Positions 1-9,199 of a stretch of DNA of 64,000 nt are shown here, piece after piece (the stretch's first letter is position 1; each line of letters opens with the position of its first letter). The position numbers were made by a program, and so were the translations under genes. The stretch spans positions 744,001-808,000 of the forward strand of contig JACKQE010000001.1 of assembly GCA_024233005.1 (NCBI GenBank). The letters are read 5' to 3'. Source of the DNA: Akkermansiaceae bacterium (GTDB lineage: Bacteria > Verrucomicrobiota > Verrucomicrobiia > Verrucomicrobiales > DEV007). The notes below the pieces were generated by a model. The model saw only the letters and a list, made by a program, of their open reading frames with translations. It did no database searches and was not told the DNA's origin.

Positions 1-6
1 GCGGGC

Positions 7-1095
7 TTAACGTGCATTGCCGCCTCCTCCTCCGGAGGCCGCGCCTCCACCTCCCGCGCCTCCGCTTCCGGAACTACCCGCGCCCCCGCCGGAGCCTCCG
101 CCACCCGGGCCGCCACCTGGACCAAATCTGCCACCCGGGCCGCCTCGAGGGGCGCCGTCAGGACCGCCGGGTCCTCCCCGGCCTCCTCCGTCGGGTCGGC
201 CGCGTCCTTCGCCTTTGCCCTTGCCGTCACCTCGTGGGCCACCGGGTGGTCGCTGACCATCGCCTCCGGGACCCCCCGGGCGACCGGCCCCTCCCGCGCC
301 ATTGGCCGAAGTGGATGGGGTGGTGCTGCTGCCGTCAGTGGTTGATGCCGCCGGGGTCGTCGCGCTGGCGGCTTTGGTGAGATGGTCAGGCAGTTGATAC
401 ACCATCCGGAAGGGGATCTTGCGCCAGGGATCGCTCAGACTCAGCTCCATCAGTTGGGGCAGGACGCTGCTGTCTTCCCACTCCTCGATCCAGATGCGGT
501 TGTCGGCATCCCAGTAACGCCAGCTCAGGTTGGTCACATTCTCCAACAGGGGCAGCCAATAGCGTCCGTTGGCATCGGCGAGCAAAAAGGAATCCTCCGT
601 CTGGCTCATGGCGGGGGTGTCACCCGTGACGGTGCCGTCCTGCGCGGTGCCGGGCTGGAATTCCGGTCGACTGATGGCCACGGAGTAGAGGGGGCCCTTG
701 TCGGCAAGGTCTCCCTGCGCGGGCTGAGTTTGCGGCACCAGGCCGAGGATGGTCTCACCCCCGACGGCGGGATTCTCGCCAAAGAGAAAAGCCGTCGGCG
801 TGTCGCTGAAGGTCATCTCAAAATTGCCGCTCTCCGCGTCCGTGGGCGGGGCGATCTCCACTTTGCCCCCGCCGGGCATGCTCTCGAGGCTCTCCCGGAG
901 CAGCGCGACAAAGCGTGACACCTCCTCGTCCCGGGCGTCGGCCTCGCGGAGCTGGGCGGCGCCGTCCGCCGCCGCGTACATCACGGCAAAAATCGTTCCG
1001 GTGAGCATCGAGAGGATGGTCATGGCGATGACGATTTCGATGAGCGTGAAGGCCCCGCGGGGAGCTTTCGGAAGGTGGCGGGAGAGCAGTTTCAT
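7..1095 (-). CDS. PulJ/GspJ-like minor pseudopilin with Gly-rich tail
   Basis: This is a predicted minor pseudopilin of a type II secretion or type IV pilus-like apparatus, anchored in the inner membrane and processed by prepilin peptidase. A basic leader is followed at about residues 15-35 by AFTLIEIVIAMTIL, giving cleavage before Phe16 and the conserved Glu at +5, then a hydrophobic helix. The middle is a soluble domain of the GspJ type. The last roughly 105 residues, from about 255, are almost entirely Gly, Pro, Arg, Asp and Ser, which is foreign to the family and looks like an expanded low-complexity tail. The gene starts 3 bases after the stop of the preceding pseudopilin gene, so the two are surely co-transcribed. 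The assignment to J rather than another minor class is tentative. Confidence 0.75.
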   Translation of the reverse strand: MKLLSRHLPKAPRGAFTLIEIVIAMTILSMLTGTIFAVMYAAADGAAQLREADARDEEVSRFVALLRESLESMPGGGKVEIAPPTDAESGNFEMTFSDTPTAFLFGENPAVGGETILGLVPQTQPAQGDLADKGPLYSVAISRPEFQPGTAQDGTVTGDTPAMSQTEDSFLLADANGRYWLPLLENVTNLSWRYWDADNRIWIEEWEDSSVLPQLMELSLSDPWRKIPFRMVYQLPDHLTKAASATTPAASTTDGSSTTPSTSANGAGGAGRPGGPGGDGQRPPGGPRGDGKGKGEGRGRPDGGGRGGPGGPDGAPRGGPGGRFGPGGGPGGGGSGGGAGSSGSGGAGGGGAASGGGGGNAR

Positions 1096-1098
1096 GGG

Positions 1099-1533
1099 TC
1101 AGCGGTTGCTGGTGCCGGTCTTCTCCTCAGCCGGTTTGTAGACGTAAGTCTCGGCCTTCTGCTGTTGCTCGCCCCCGTCATCGAGGAAGCTGGCGGTGAC
1201 GGTCACTTTGTAGAGATCTTTGAGCGCCTGGCCATCGGCATTGGAAATTTCCAAGGGCTCCGTGAGGGTGGTGTAGGTCACCTGAAGCAGTTCGTCGCGG
1301 GATTCGGTGTTCATCTCCGCCACCGGCCGGACCTTGGCCTCGGCGATGGCGGATTCAATGCCGTATTGGATGAGACGGTCGCGCGAGTAGGCGTTGGAAC
1401 TGTCGTTGATTTTCTGCATCGTCACGACCAAGCCCGTGACCGACAAGGCAAAGATCGTGACCGCCAACAACACGTCCACCAAGGCGAAAGCGGTAGCTCG
1501 CCTGGCAGAAGAAAATGGCGGGGGCGGGGTCAT
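1099..1533 (-). CDS. PulI/PilV-like minor pseudopilin
   Basis: This is a small (144 aa) prepilin-like protein and the partner of the downstream J-like pseudopilin. I chose the ATG at 1533 because it places a 15-residue Pro/Arg-rich leader before AFALVDVLLAVTIFAL, a prepilin cleavage site followed by the membrane helix. An upstream in-frame start at 1593 would overlap lysA. The +5 position is Asp rather than the usual Glu, and the -1 residue is Ala rather than Gly. Both are non-standard and could affect processing or assembly. The rest is a short soluble domain with two predicted beta stretches. It lies 34 bases after lysA and 3 bases before the next gene, in one minus-strand operon. Confidence 0.65.
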   Translation of the reverse strand: MTPPPPFSSARRATAFALVDVLLAVTIFALSVTGLVVTMQKINDSSNAYSRDRLIQYGIESAIAEAKVRPVAEMNTESRDELLQVTYTTLTEPLEISNADGQALKDLYKVTVTASFLDDGGEQQQKAETYVYKPAEEKTGTSNR

Positions 1534-1567
1534 GATCGGTGGTCTTGCAGCGATCCAACCCCGGAAA

Positions 1568-2866
1568 TTACTCCGGGATGCGCTCGCCGGCAATCAAATC
1601 GCCGAAACTCTGCCGGGTCCTTACCACGTGCGCCTGGTCGCCATCGACGAGGATCTCCGCCGGGAGGGGGCGGGAGTTATAGTTGGACGCCATCACGAAG
1701 CCATAGGCCCCGGCGCTGAGGACGGCGAGGATTTCCCCGGGCTGGACCGGGGCGATCTCGCGATCCTGGGCGAAAAAGTCCCCGCTTTCGCAGACCGGAC
1801 CGACGACATCGACCTTCTCCGGGACCGCGTCGGCCGCCGGTTCGCGGACCGGAACGATCTCGTGGTGCCCTTCATAGAGCGCCGGACGGATGAGGTCATT
1901 CATCCCGGCATCGATGATTTTAAAGGTCTTGGCGGAGCCGCGTTTCTCATAGAGCACCTCCGTGAGCAGCACTCCGGCGTTGCCCACCAGATAGCGACCG
2001 GGCTCCAGCAGAATGCGGAGGCCAAGGGACTGGAGATGGGGAACCACCCGGGAGGCGTAGGTCTCCACGGTGAGAGGACGCTCAGCTTCCTCCTGGTCAT
2101 TCCACCAGGTTTTGGGGCCGCTCCGAAGCGAGTCACGGTAGACAATGCCGATGCCGCCACCGATGCTGAAGAAACGGATGCCATGAAGGGCTTTCAACTC
2201 CGCCGCGAGCGGGGCCACCTTTTCAACGGCTTCCACAAAGGGCTGGACCGAGGTCAACTGCGAGCCGATGTGCATCTGCAAACCCCGGAGTTCGATGTGG
2301 GGGAGAGCCGCAGCGCGCGCGTAGGCTTCCCGGATGACCGAAAAATCGATGCCGAACTTGTTCTCGCTCTTGCCAGTGGAAATGTATTTGTGCGTTTTGG
2401 CGTCCACATTGGGATTCACCCGCAGAGCCACCGGAGCTTTCACCCCGAGATCTCCGGCGACCCGGTCGATGAAGGCGACCTCGGCTTCCGATTCGGCATT
2501 GAAACAGTAGATGCCCTGCCGGAGGGCGTATTCGATCTCCGCCCGGGTTTTGCCGACCCCGGCGAAGGTGCATTTCCCGGGATCTCCCCCGGCTTGGAGG
2601 ACGCGGAACAATTCGCCGCCGGAAACGATGTCGAAGCCCGCGCCTTCCTTGGCCAGGGCGGAGAGCACGGCGAGGTTGGAGCAGGCTTTGGTGGCGAAGC
2701 ACACCAAGTGGTCCAACGCGCCGAGCGAAGCGTCCAGTCGGCGGTAGTGATCCAGGATCGTGCCCCGGCTATAGACATAGAGCGGGGTGCCGTGCTTCCG
2801 TGCGAGGGACTCCAGGTCCACGTTTTCACAGTGCAGCGAGCCGTTGCGGTAGGCGAAGGAATGCAT
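1568..2866 (-). CDS. lysA: diaminopimelate decarboxylase LysA
   Basis: This enzyme decarboxylates meso-diaminopimelate to L-lysine, the last step of lysine biosynthesis. It is a PLP enzyme of the alanine-racemase fold III. The 432-aa protein shows the PLP-lysine segment CFATKACSN (Lys60), the HIGSQ motif, a glycine-rich phosphate loop GGGIGI, EPGRYLVG, and the catalytic CESGD near the C terminus, so it looks complete and active. The ATG at 2866 gives the usual family N terminus; an open frame continues upstream to 3052 but reads as Pro-rich non-conserved sequence. It is divergent from the reductase gene at 2997, leaving about 130 bases for both promoters. The pseudopilin genes follow it closely. 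Confidence 0.95.
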   Translation of the reverse strand: MHSFAYRNGSLHCENVDLESLARKHGTPLYVYSRGTILDHYRRLDASLGALDHLVCFATKACSNLAVLSALAKEGAGFDIVSGGELFRVLQAGGDPGKCTFAGVGKTRAEIEYALRQGIYCFNAESEAEVAFIDRVAGDLGVKAPVALRVNPNVDAKTHKYISTGKSENKFGIDFSVIREAYARAAALPHIELRGLQMHIGSQLTSVQPFVEAVEKVAPLAAELKALHGIRFFSIGGGIGIVYRDSLRSGPKTWWNDQEEAERPLTVETYASRVVPHLQSLGLRILLEPGRYLVGNAGVLLTEVLYEKRGSAKTFKIIDAGMNDLIRPALYEGHHEIVPVREPAADAVPEKVDVVGPVCESGDFFAQDREIAPVQPGEILAVLSAGAYGFVMASNYNSRPLPAEILVDGDQAHVVRTRQSFGDLIAGERIPE

Positions 2867-2996
2867 CGTTGGGGGGCATTTAGAGGGTGGGCCGGGAATG
2901 TAGGGGGATTTTCCAAAAACGAAATCCGAAAATGCCGGGAGGGAGGAAGGTTGCTTTGGGTCTTGCGGAGGGGGGCGCTCGCGGCATTGGTCCTGC

Positions 2997-4094
2997 ATGT
3001 TCCTCCAATTCGGCGCCGGAAACTTTCTGCGGGCATTTGCCGACCTCTTCATCGACCAGCTGAACCGGTCACCGGCGACGTCCGTCGGTCCGGTGGTGGT
3101 GGTTCAATCGACGGGGAAAGAGCGCGCCGAGGCTCTCAACCGGGCGGGAGGGCGCTATCATGTGGCCATCCAAGGATACCAGGCAGGCCGGGTCGTCAAT
3201 GATACGGAAACTATTGGCAGCCTTGCCGAAGCCCTGTCTGCCGCCACGCAGTGGGACCGCGTCCTAGCCCTCGCCGGCGATCCCGCGTTGCAGGGCATCC
3301 TCTCCAACACGACCGAGGCCGGGTTGGCTCTCGATCCGGCCGATGCCTCTCCGAGCGGAGTGCCGCAGTCCTTTCCCGCGAAGCTGCTTGCGGTACTCCT
3401 GGCGCGGCACCGAGTCGGGCTCGCGGGCGTCCGGGTGATCCCCTGCGAATTGGTGGAGTCAAATGGCCGGTGCTTGCGGGATCTCGTTCTCAGTCAGGCC
3501 GACCGTTGGAGGGTGCCGGCGCACATCCAGAGCTGGCTGCGTGATGACTGCCGCTGGATCACCACGCTGGTCGACCGCATCGTGCCCGGCCCGCCCCGGG
3601 AACATCCGCTCCTCAGGGTGGATCCACTTCTCCTCAGTGCCGAGCCGTTCGCTTTCTGGGGGGTGGAGACGACCGGGGATGCCGGGTTTCCTCTCTGGCA
3701 GCATCCCGCCGTGGTGCGGGCGCCGGACATCTCACCCTTTACGCTGCGGAAGGTGCGAATTCTCAACGGGGCCCACAGTGCCCTGGTCTGCAAGGCGCGG
3801 GACTTTGGCGTGGAGACCGTGCGGGAATGTCTCGACCACCCTGACATCGGCCGCTGGCTGGAGGATCTTTTGTTCGGGGAGATCGTGCCGGTGCTGGAGG
3901 GACGCTGCGACGATCCGGCGGGATTCGCCCGGACGACGCTCGACCGCTTTCGCAATCCATTCCTGGAGCATCGCCTCTCCTCCATCGCCCTGAATCATGA
4001 AGCCAAGCTGGCGGTCCGGCTTCGGCCCACTCTGGAGGAATACCAGCGCCGTTTTGGCAATTGGCCTCCGCTCCTGTCGGAGATTCTTCGCTGA
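2997..4094 (+). CDS. tagaturonate/fructuronate reductase-like (mannitol dehydrogenase family)
   Basis: This is a predicted NAD-dependent polyol or uronate dehydrogenase of the UxaB/MtlD family, which reduces tagaturonate to altronate in hexuronate breakdown. The Rossmann motif QFGAGNFLRAF starts at residue 4. SNTTEAG, FPAKL, PCELVESNG and LVDRIVPG follow in family order, and the C-terminal domain has RKVRILNGAHS and NPFLEHRLSSIALNHEAKLAVR. At 365 aa it is shorter than E. coli UxaB (about 480) but has all the blocks. The start is placed so that the nucleotide-binding strand is at the N terminus. The exact substrate cannot be read from the sequence. Confidence 0.82.
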   Translation: MFLQFGAGNFLRAFADLFIDQLNRSPATSVGPVVVVQSTGKERAEALNRAGGRYHVAIQGYQAGRVVNDTETIGSLAEALSAATQWDRVLALAGDPALQGILSNTTEAGLALDPADASPSGVPQSFPAKLLAVLLARHRVGLAGVRVIPCELVESNGRCLRDLVLSQADRWRVPAHIQSWLRDDCRWITTLVDRIVPGPPREHPLLRVDPLLLSAEPFAFWGVETTGDAGFPLWQHPAVVRAPDISPFTLRKVRILNGAHSALVCKARDFGVETVRECLDHPDIGRWLEDLLFGEIVPVLEGRCDDPAGFARTTLDRFRNPFLEHRLSSIALNHEAKLAVRLRPTLEEYQRRFGNWPPLLSEILR

Positions 4095-4169
4095 GCTGCC
4101 GAATGGCAGGACCACCCGGACGTCAGGTTCTGCTTCGTTGTGGCGTTGACAGGACGACTGCTTTTCCCA

Positions 4170-5114
4170 ATGAAACGACGCCCCTTCTTTTGCCTCCTGT
4201 CTGGTCTGCCACTCCTCGGGCGGGCGGCGGAGAGCCCTCCTGTCCGCCTTCTCTTTGCCGGCAGCAGCAGCCTGTATTGGAATGATCTACCCAGAGAAGT
4301 CGCCCGTGTGGTGAAGGGCAAGGTCGCTGGACACCCCGGGGCGGAGGTGATTCCCGAAGCGGTCGGACGCAGCGGGAGCGACATCCGGGTTTATCTGGAG
4401 CCCGGGTTTGATCGCTACGAATACGGCGTGAAACCTGGTCAGACCTTCCTTCAAAAAATTGCGGAGGAAAAGCCCGACCTGGTGGCCCTGATGACTGTCT
4501 GCCGGTTCATCATGGGCGACGACGATCCGGACGGTTCCGGATCCGCCCATGCCGGGGCGGTGACCACCTACTGCGGGGCCATCCGCGACGCCGGAGGGGA
4601 ACCGCTTTTTTATGAAATGGGGTGGGGCAAAACGGAGCGGGAAGCGGAAGGCCGCCGACGGATTCTCGAACTGGCGGTGAAAAACCGAATCCGTCTGTTT
4701 GCTCCCTGCTCCTCCGCCTGGGCCCGGGTCTACCGGGAAAAGCCCGATCTTGCTCTGCAGCATCCCCGGGATGGCTCTCATCCCGGGGATGCGGGGCATT
4801 TTCTCAATCTGGCTTGTTTCTATGCCACCCTGACCGGGCAATCTCCCGTCGGGATGCTGCCACGGACCTTTCCGGTCTGGCCCCATGGATTGGGCAAGGC
4901 GGAAACGCCCGAGGCCAAGGCTGCGGAAGCGGCGAGGATCGCGGCTTTCCGTCCGGATGCTTATCAAAAAAAGATGGCCAAGTGGATGCTGAAAAACATG
5001 TCGATGCAACTCCAGGCGACCTTGGAGGAGGAGACGGCGCGTTACCTCGAGACCGTCGCCTGGGAAACCTGGCAGGCGGTTTCCGGCAGACTGGCCGCCG
5101 CCCGGTCGGCCTGA
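4170..5114 (+). CDS. exported SGNH-hydrolase-like protein
   Basis: This is a predicted secreted or periplasmic esterase-like protein of the SGNH fold (314 aa). The ATG at 4170 gives a signal peptide starting MKRRPFFCLLSG with a likely cleavage after GRAA. The first strand carries LLFAGSSSLYWND, with a candidate nucleophile Ser. The C-terminal DGSHPGDAGHFL fits the Asp-x-x-His block of SGNH enzymes. The central VALMTVCRFIMGDDDPDGSG segment is unusual. The C-terminal tail is Ala/Glu-rich and helical. It is followed after 53 bases by another exported hydrolase gene on the same strand. The substrate is unknown. Confidence 0.6.
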   Translation: MKRRPFFCLLSGLPLLGRAAESPPVRLLFAGSSSLYWNDLPREVARVVKGKVAGHPGAEVIPEAVGRSGSDIRVYLEPGFDRYEYGVKPGQTFLQKIAEEKPDLVALMTVCRFIMGDDDPDGSGSAHAGAVTTYCGAIRDAGGEPLFYEMGWGKTEREAEGRRRILELAVKNRIRLFAPCSSAWARVYREKPDLALQHPRDGSHPGDAGHFLNLACFYATLTGQSPVGMLPRTFPVWPHGLGKAETPEAKAAEAARIAAFRPDAYQKKMAKWMLKNMSMQLQATLEEETARYLETVAWETWQAVSGRLAAARSA

Positions 5115-5167
5115 CCGCTTCGGCAAAGGACGTTCCTTGTCTTACAATGGCTGTATAGTGAGTTCCC

Positions 5168-6034
5168 ATGATTCGCCTTTTGTTTCCGCTCTTTCTCCCT
5201 TGGTTGGCTCTGTCGTTCCTCGTCGCGGAGGAACCTCGAGTCGTCAGGGACATCGAGTATGCGCGGGTTGGGGAACGGATTCTCAAACTCGATCTGCACC
5301 TGCCGGCTCAGGCTGCCGGACCTCTGGTCGTCTATGTCCACGGAGGTGCCTGGCGTGGGGGATCGAAGGATGACATGCCGCTTGGGGATCTGGTCCGCCA
5401 GGGCATTCCGGTGGCCAGTGTCGATTATCGGCTGTCACCAGAGGCGCGGTTTCCGGCTCAGGTGCACGACATCAAGGCCGCGATCCGGTTTCTCCGCGCC
5501 CGGCAGGGGGAACTCGACATCGACGCGGGCCGCATTGTGGTGGCGGGATCTTCGGCGGGCGGGCATCTCGCCGCGCTGGTGGGGGTGAGCAACGGACTGT
5601 CCGCTTTGGAGGGGGCGGTCGGCGGGGAGACCAGTCAAAGCAGCGCGGTTCAGGGCATCGTGAGTTTTTTCGGGGCCTCCAACCTGGAGACCATTCTGGC
5701 CCAGTCCACCCCGCACGGGGTGAAAATGCGGGTTCCAGCGCTGGAACTGCTGCTCGGTTCCCTCCCGACCAAGGTGCCCGATCTCGCCCGGCTTGCCAGT
5801 CCGGTCCGGCATGTCGATGCGCAGGATCCACCCCTGTTTCTCTTGCACGGCGATCAGGATCCCCAGATGCCAGTGAACCAGTCCTTGGAACTGCAGGCCG
5901 TCTACGAGGCGGCTGGAGCTCCGGTGACTTTCCTCAATGTCCACGGTGCGGCCCATGGTGGTGCCGCCTTTTATGACGCCGCCCGCCTCGGCCGGGTGCT
6001 CGACTTTCTGCAAAAATTGCCCGCAAACCCCTGA
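5168..6034 (+). CDS. exported alpha/beta hydrolase (BD-FAE/HSL-like esterase)
   Basis: This is a predicted secreted carboxyl esterase of 288 aa. A signal peptide (about residues 1-20) precedes the hydrolase domain. The oxyanion motif HGGAW, the nucleophile elbow GSSAGG, an acid residue in HGDQDPQMP and the catalytic His in GAAHGG are all present and correctly spaced. A segment between the nucleophile and the acid residue (EGAVGGETSQSSAVQGIV) is family-typical. The stop codon is only 10 bases from pdxA, so the two are probably transcribed together. Confidence 0.85.
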   Translation: MIRLLFPLFLPWLALSFLVAEEPRVVRDIEYARVGERILKLDLHLPAQAAGPLVVYVHGGAWRGGSKDDMPLGDLVRQGIPVASVDYRLSPEARFPAQVHDIKAAIRFLRARQGELDIDAGRIVVAGSSAGGHLAALVGVSNGLSALEGAVGGETSQSSAVQGIVSFFGASNLETILAQSTPHGVKMRVPALELLLGSLPTKVPDLARLASPVRHVDAQDPPLFLLHGDQDPQMPVNQSLELQAVYEAAGAPVTFLNVHGAAHGGAAFYDAARLGRVLDFLQKLPANP

Positions 6035-6044
6035 CCTGATTGCC

Positions 6045-7070
6045 ATGCCCACCCTTCCTCTCATTGCCGTGACCATGGGCGACCCGGCCGGAATCGGGCC
6101 CGAGGTCTGCCTGCAACTCCTCGCCAACGAAGCGGTGACCGAATTCGCGGTGCCGGTCATTTTCGGCGACGCCGGGATGCTCGCGCAGTGTGCCCGAAAG
6201 ACGGGATTGCCCGAGCCGCGACGCGTCCTGTCCCAATCAGAGTGGGTAGCCTTGCAGAGGGATGAATCGCCTATTCAGGAAGCATCCGTGCTTCATCTCC
6301 CCGGCTTCGATGCCACCGACTTTGTCCCCGGCACGGTGAGCGCGGCGACCGGAGCCGCCGGATACCATTTCGTCCGGCAGAGCATCATCGCCGCCCTGGC
6401 CGGAGAGGTGGCTGGCGTCGCCACGGCCCCGCTCAACAAGGAAGCGCTGCGGGCCGCCGGGGTCCAGTATCCCGGCCACACCGAGATTTTCGCCGACCAG
6501 ACTGGAGCCGCCCGGGCCTGCATGTTCCAATACAGTGAGGAGGTGCGGGCCAGTTTTGTGACCGTGCACGTCGGTTATCATGAGGTGCCCGCGCTGATCA
6601 CCCGGGAGCGAATTCTCGACGTTATCGAGATGACTGCCGACGCGATGCGTCGAATCCGCGGGCGGGAACCGAAGCTGGCCGTGCTCGGGCTCAATCCTCA
6701 CGCCGGTGAGCACGGCCTCTTCGGCAACCGCGAGGAGGAGCGCTTCATTATTCCCGCCATCGAGGACGCCCGGGCACGGGGCCTCACGGTGGAGGGACCG
6801 TTGCCACCCGACACCGCCTTTCTCCCCGGCAAACGGCGCAGCACCGACGCTTTCATCTGCATGTATCATGACCAGGGGCACATCCCGTTGAAGGCGCTCG
6901 CTTTTGACACTGCCGTCAACACGACGCTGGGGCTGCCCATCATCCGCACCAGCGTCGACCATGGCACGGCCTGTGACATCGCCTGGCAGGGCAAGGCCAC
7001 AGGCAGCAGCCTTTTTGAGGCGGTGAAACTGGCGTCGCTATTGGCCGCCGGCCACAGGATTGACGGGTGA
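6045..7070 (+). CDS. pdxA: 4-hydroxythreonine-4-phosphate dehydrogenase family (PdxA)
   Basis: This 341-aa protein oxidises and decarboxylates 4-phosphohydroxy-L-threonine for pyridoxal phosphate synthesis, or a related four-carbon acid phosphate if it belongs to the PdxA2 branch. Family motifs are GDPAGIGPE at the N terminus, PLNKEAL, GHTEIF, LNPHAGEHGLFG, and the metal/substrate block MYHDQGH through RTSVDHGTACDIA. The start at 6045 is the ATG directly before TLPLIAVTMGDPAG; a longer open frame begins inside the upstream esterase gene. A DUF1537 kinase, the usual partner of PdxA2, is present 14 kb away rather than next door, so the branch is unresolved. Confidence 0.92.
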   Translation: MPTLPLIAVTMGDPAGIGPEVCLQLLANEAVTEFAVPVIFGDAGMLAQCARKTGLPEPRRVLSQSEWVALQRDESPIQEASVLHLPGFDATDFVPGTVSAATGAAGYHFVRQSIIAALAGEVAGVATAPLNKEALRAAGVQYPGHTEIFADQTGAARACMFQYSEEVRASFVTVHVGYHEVPALITRERILDVIEMTADAMRRIRGREPKLAVLGLNPHAGEHGLFGNREEERFIIPAIEDARARGLTVEGPLPPDTAFLPGKRRSTDAFICMYHDQGHIPLKALAFDTAVNTTLGLPIIRTSVDHGTACDIAWQGKATGSSLFEAVKLASLLAAGHRIDG

Positions 7071-7369
7071 TTCTGCTGGGCGGGTTGGACCTGGGATTCC
7101 AACAATTCCGTGCGTTCTGATTCTTAGGTCTTTCGCCATCCTTGCCCGGTGATTGGTTTGGGAAATCTGATCCTCAAAGGCGAGCCGGGTGTTTTCGGTT
7201 GTGCCCATGTCCTGTTGTTTTCCAATGCTGACTCACCTTGATCACGACAAGGCATTCGGTGTTTGGGGGTTTTCGAAAGACACGAAATCCAGAGTCGCCC
7301 GTGGCAACCGGCGCTGAAAGCGCGTATCCTCGGCATGGCGCCTGCCCTTTTAGATGAGATGACTCGTTG

Positions 7370-8941
7370 ATGAATCCTGAATGTATCGATCTGCTGCGGG
7401 ATCCCGCCCTCTATCCGGAACGGTCGGAAGTGGTGGAGATCCTGCAGACGCATTTGTCGGTGGTCTGTCTGATCGGCGACTCGGCCTACAAGTTCAAGAA
7501 GTCGGTGCGACTGCCTTTTGCGGATTTTTCGACCCTGGATAACAGGCGGCATTTTTGTGAGGAAGAGCTGCGGTTAAATCGCCGTCTCTGTCCCTGGCTC
7601 TACCGCGAGGTGGTGACGCTGCGGCGGGACCGGGCTGGAAGGCTGTCATTGGTCGGTGAAGAAGGCGAGATCGTTGATCACGCCTTGGTGATGGGACGGT
7701 TGCCGGCGGAGCGGATGCTGGACGTGCTGCTAGCCGCCGATGCCGTCACCGAGGAGGACATTGAGGCAATCGCGGAGCGGATGGCAGCGTTCCATCGGGA
7801 AGCGGAGCGTGGTCCCGGAATTCGGGAAAATGGAGCGCCGGAGAAACTGCGGGGCTTTGCGCTGGCGAACTTTGAGGAGACCCGTCAGGCGGTGGGCACC
7901 ATCTTTCCCGCACACCTGCATGCCGCACTGGAGAGGCGGACGCGCGCGGATTTTGATCGCTGTCTGCCGATCCTGCAGGAACGGGCCGGGGCCGGGAAGA
8001 TCGTCGATGGTCATGGCGATCTCCACGCCCGCAATATCTGCCTGAGTAATCCGCTGGCCATCTACGACTGCATTGAGTTCAATCCTGCTTTTCGCTGTGG
8101 AGATGTGGCGACGGAACACGCCTTCCTGGTGATGGACTTGCGTTATCGGGGACATGCCGGACTGGCTTCCGTCTATCTGAATGCTGTCATCGCCGCGAGT
8201 GGGGATGACGGCATCCGCGAAATGATGCCACCCTTGTTGCGCTACCGGGCCATGGTGCGGGCCAAGGTTTCCGCAATCGCCGCCGGTGAGTCCGAAGTGT
8301 CCGAGGAAGATCGTGCCGAAGCGGGAGAGACGGCGCGACGATACCTGCGCGTGGCGGCAGCCTCGGCCATCGAGGAGGAGGGGCCCTGGTGGTTGCTGTT
8401 CTGTGGATTGCCCGCTTCGGGAAAATCCAGTATCGCTGATGCCTTGAGTCGATCCTCTGCGGGAGACTGGCCGGTGCTGTCAACCGACCGGATCCGCAAA
8501 GAGTTGGCGGGACGGGGCTCGACCGAACCCCTGCCGGAGGAATTCTATTCGCCCGGGTTTTCCCGACGAACCTATGACGAACTGCGGTCCCGGGCAGTGA
8601 CGGCTTCGCTGACCTCGCGGGTGGTGGTGCTCGACGCCAATGCCCGGGGAAAAGAGGAGCGATCACTGATTTTGCGTGCCTGCAGGTCAGTGGGCGCCCG
8701 ATTCGCAATTCTCATGGTGGAAGCGGGGGAAGAAACCGTGGTGGCACGGCTGACTCATCGGGCGACGGATCCGGAGGCGGAAAGTGATGCCAACTACGCG
8801 GTCTACCGGAAGCTGAAAGCCGCTTTCGAAGTGCCAACCGCTGATGAGGCCGATCGGTTGATCCCGGTGGCGGGTGCTGGCGTTGCAGCAGATGTGGCCG
8901 CTGACGAGGTGTTGGCAGCTCTGCTAAGTCCTGTATCCTGA
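7370..8941 (+). CDS. APH-like kinase domain fused to P-loop kinase
   Basis: This 523-aa two-domain protein belongs to a known but functionally obscure class. Residues 1 to about 330 form an aminoglycoside-phosphotransferase-like domain with the catalytic loop HGDLHARN (from His215) and a metal-binding acidic motif YDCIEFN just after. From about residue 340 there is a P-loop NTPase with Walker A GLPASGKSS (from about 346), a LSTDRIRKEL segment like that of small-molecule kinases, and VVVLDAN as a Walker B candidate. ATG 7370 is preferred to a TTG one codon upstream. The gene stands alone between intergenic gaps. Antibiotic resistance should not be assumed. Confidence 0.8.
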   Translation: MNPECIDLLRDPALYPERSEVVEILQTHLSVVCLIGDSAYKFKKSVRLPFADFSTLDNRRHFCEEELRLNRRLCPWLYREVVTLRRDRAGRLSLVGEEGEIVDHALVMGRLPAERMLDVLLAADAVTEEDIEAIAERMAAFHREAERGPGIRENGAPEKLRGFALANFEETRQAVGTIFPAHLHAALERRTRADFDRCLPILQERAGAGKIVDGHGDLHARNICLSNPLAIYDCIEFNPAFRCGDVATEHAFLVMDLRYRGHAGLASVYLNAVIAASGDDGIREMMPPLLRYRAMVRAKVSAIAAGESEVSEEDRAEAGETARRYLRVAAASAIEEEGPWWLLFCGLPASGKSSIADALSRSSAGDWPVLSTDRIRKELAGRGSTEPLPEEFYSPGFSRRTYDELRSRAVTASLTSRVVVLDANARGKEERSLILRACRSVGARFAILMVEAGEETVVARLTHRATDPEAESDANYAVYRKLKAAFEVPTADEADRLIPVAGAGVAADVAADEVLAALLSPVS

Positions 8942-9199
8942 ATCCCTTGAAACCAGGCTCCTAGCGAGGTGAGAAACGACCGGCGGCATCGCCATCCTTG
9001 GAATTCCGACAGAAGCGGTGCGAAGTGATGCTCCCCTCTTCGGTTCGCCAGGGAAGGAAAGCCGCGATAACCTAAGGCGCAGGTGCAGACTCGGCCACCT
9101 CCCTCTTTCTGCTGCGCCGATTGCCCGCGAGCTGGGGAGCTTTTTTCGACCAAACGTCAAAAGTGTTGTAACCTGCCCTTGTGGGCGGCTCAGGAACAT

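Noticed and set aside
12..256. Repetitive Gly/Pro codons as a possible CRISPR or tandem array
   Set aside because: The repetition is codon-level and irregular, with no direct repeat and spacer structure.
1394..3202. 602-codon plus-strand frame opposite lysA
   Set aside because: lysA motifs on the other strand are unambiguous, and this frame has no family features.
4095..4120. Short CTGCC/GGCAG hairpin after the reductase gene
   Set aside because: The stem is 5 bp with no T-run; too weak to call a terminator.
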